Assembly (NCBI GenBank): GCA_028714935.1
Contig: JAQTLJ010000054.1
Location: 1 to 6,615 of the forward strand
Length of the DNA: 6,615 bases
Source of the DNA: Candidatus Margulisiibacteriota bacterium
Lineage (GTDB): Bacteria > Margulisbacteria > WOR-1 > O2-12-FULL-45-9
Direction: 5' to 3'
A program made the translations under genes and the position numbers. How positions within the stretch are numbered: position 1 is the stretch's first letter; every line of letters begins with the position of its first letter. This document shows positions 5,335-6,615 of this stretch, piece after piece. The notes under the pieces are model-generated. The model had not been told where the DNA came from and ran no database searches. It saw only the letters and a list, made by a program, of their open reading frames with translations.

Positions 5335-6615
5335 CGATGATTATGCTCTCTCCTTCTTCACTGGCCTCAAACTCGTAAAGCTCGTCGCCCGGTTTATGGA
5401 TGTCACAGGTGTCTTTGGGGACAGCCCTGTTCCAGAGTGTGACCGTCAGCTGTTCTTTGGGCGGGCAGTTTTCTCCGGCTAGCTTGCCCGAAGTGACGCA
5501 GATCCTAACAGTCGACAACCCTTCCGGTTTCGGGAAATCAAGGATCGGATCTCCAGCCAGGGCCTTGAGGTTGTACTCTTTCCAAATGCGCGGGCCGACA
5601 GCGACTTCCGCCACGCCTTTCATCGACGCATTATTATCGTTGCCGATCCAGACGCCGGTCACTAGCTGGGGGACAAAACCGACGAACCAGGCATCGCGGA
5701 AGTGTTCGGTCGTCCCGGTTTTAGCGGCAGCTGGGCGGCCGATCTGGCCGCGCACGCCGGTCCCGCGGGTCAGCACTCCCCGCATCATATAAACCATGAC
5801 CGCGGCGATATTTTCATCAAGGGCGCGGTTCTCTTTGATCACATGTTTGTAAAGTGTAACGCCGTCCCGATTCTCGATCTTGGTGAAAGCGGTCGGCGGG
5901 ACCCATAAACCGGTATTGGCAAAAGTGCCAAAAGCGGAGGTGAGCTCTAAAACCGATAATTCCGAGACGCCAAGAGTCAGGGCTAAGCCCGGTTCAAGAT
6001 GGCTGCTGATCCCCATCCGGCGGGCGACATCAATAGCAGAATTGATGCCGACTCGCTCCAGCAGTTTGATCGCCGGGATATTTAAGGATTTTTCCAGCGC
6101 ATACTGCAGCGTGACCGCGCCCCGGAATCTCAGGTCAAAATTCTTGGGGGACCAGGTGCCGCGCGGGTTCCACCTGTTGGGATAAACATCAAAAGTCGTC
6201 GGGCTGTCGACAATGATCTCTCCAGGGGAGATCCCCTGTTCCATGGCGGCGGTGTAAACAAAAGGCTTGAAGGCAGAGCCGGGCTGACGTTTAGCCTGAG
6301 TTGCCCGGTTGAATTTACTGTCAAAAAAATCGACCCCGCCGACCAGCGCTTCAATATAGCCGGTCCGGGGGTCAATGGAAACGAGCGCCGCCTGGGAAAA
6401 GTTGAACTTTTTCCCTTCTGCGGAGACGAATCTGGTAATAACTTCTTCCGCCGCCGTCTGTTTGGCGGTGTCCAGGGTCGTATAAACCCGGAGGCCTCCG
6501 TGGTAAACGGTGTCTTCGCCATATTTGTCCAGCAATTCCTTCAAGACAAGACTGATGAAGTAGGGCGCGACTTCGCCGTAGTGTTTCAGGTTTTTCGGGG
6601 AAAATTCCAGCGCTT
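5321..6615 (-). CDS. class A penicillin-binding protein (PBP1A-like), 5'-truncated by window edge
   Basis: Bifunctional peptidoglycan synthase, anchored in the membrane with its catalytic part outside; the window holds the linker and complete transpeptidase domain. The frame stays open to the window edge (APYFISLVLKELLDKYGED is visible across 6500-6571), so the TTG at 6544 is not the start and the glycosyltransferase and membrane anchor lie upstream. Penicillin-binding motifs are in order: SAFK with the acyl-ester serine at codon 6277-6275, SLN at 6088-6080 and KTGTTEHFRDAWF with KTG at 5722-5714. GLRVYTTLD (6493-6467) is the usual PBP1A lead-in to the domain. After the domain comes a short tail with three cysteines in RICVTSGKLAGENCPP and DTCDIH, a pattern seen in many PBP1A-like proteins, and then a strongly acidic end. 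It precedes the mutase gene with a 14-base overlap. A symbol such as mrcA or ponA would depend on taxonomy and is not assigned. Confidence 0.95.
   Translation of the reverse strand, partial: ALEFSPKNLKHYGEVAPYFISLVLKELLDKYGEDTVYHGGLRVYTTLDTAKQTAAEEVITRFVSAEGKKFNFSQAALVSIDPRTGYIEALVGGVDFFDSKFNRATQAKRQPGSAFKPFVYTAAMEQGISPGEIIVDSPTTFDVYPNRWNPRGTWSPKNFDLRFRGAVTLQYALEKSLNIPAIKLLERVGINSAIDVARRMGISSHLEPGLALTLGVSELSVLELTSAFGTFANTGLWVPPTAFTKIENRDGVTLYKHVIKENRALDENIAAVMVYMMRGVLTRGTGVRGQIGRPAAAKTGTTEHFRDAWFVGFVPQLVTGVWIGNDNNASMKGVAEVAVGPRIWKEYNLKALAGDPILDFPKPEGLSTVRICVTSGKLAGENCPPKEQLTVTLWNRAVPKDTCDIHKPGDELYEFEASEEGESIIIDESD
5350..5355 (-). promoter_or_regulatory. distant Shine-Dalgarno-like site before the mutase gene
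   Basis: On the minus strand AAGGAG lies 15 bases before the mutase ATG, inside the last codons of the PBP gene. This is well beyond the usual 5-9 bases, while the plus-strand operon has ideal spacing. Re-initiation by ribosomes finishing the PBP gene, whose stop is 14 bases inside the mutase, may matter more than this site. Confidence 0.4.

Noticed and set aside
6542..6544. TTG codon as the start of the PBP
   Set aside because: The frame is open upstream to the window edge and reads conserved PBP1A sequence (APYFISLVLKE), so the true start lies beyond 6615.
1..6615. Repeats, CRISPR, tRNA, insertion sequence or attachment site
   Set aside because: Reading through both strands showed only frequent short words such as GATCG, explained by codon use (ATC after G-ending codons); no direct repeat array, cloverleaf, transposase or inverted terminal repeat was seen.

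Overview
The window is ordinary bacterial chromosome of intermediate GC, densely packed, with six protein genes and only one real intergenic gap (991-1050). Nothing in it looks like a mobile element, CRISPR array, structural RNA gene or defence system. Two blocks of genes converge near position 3930. The genes are well conserved in sequence. An uncultured diderm-like lineage with a peptidoglycan wall is plausible (for example Margulisbacteria/WOR-1 or a neighbour of the Cyanobacteria-Melainabacteria group), but this is a guess from gene flavour and no marker here fixes it.

Plus strand: the 3' three quarters of glyA (serine hydroxymethyltransferase) enters from the left and ends in a probable intrinsic terminator. 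Directly after the T-run lies an extended -10 promoter element. It stands only nine bases before the GTG start of ftsE, so the ftsE transcript is probably leaderless. ftsE, ftsX and a membrane-anchored parvulin-type peptidyl-prolyl isomerase with a C-terminal TPR region then form a tight operon: an 8-base overlap, then a 1-base gap, each downstream gene with a good Shine-Dalgarno inside the preceding gene. FtsEX is the ABC-type complex that switches on cell-wall hydrolases at the septum. The third gene could be a folding factor for exported proteins or an extracytoplasmic partner.

Minus strand: the 3' part of a class A penicillin-binding protein (PBP1A-like, transpeptidase domain complete, glycosyltransferase domain outside the window) is followed with a 14-base overlap by a phosphohexomutase of the phosphoglucomutase/phosphomannomutase family. 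The mutase gene runs 50 bases into the 3' end of the parvulin gene, and its last 15 or so residues, which look unlike the family core, are encoded wholly in that antisense overlap.

Taken together, five of the six genes concern envelope assembly, division or envelope precursor sugars. The points most worth a second look are the terminator/leaderless promoter junction before ftsE, the parvulin-TPR protein tied to ftsEX, and the tail-to-tail overprinted gene ends.
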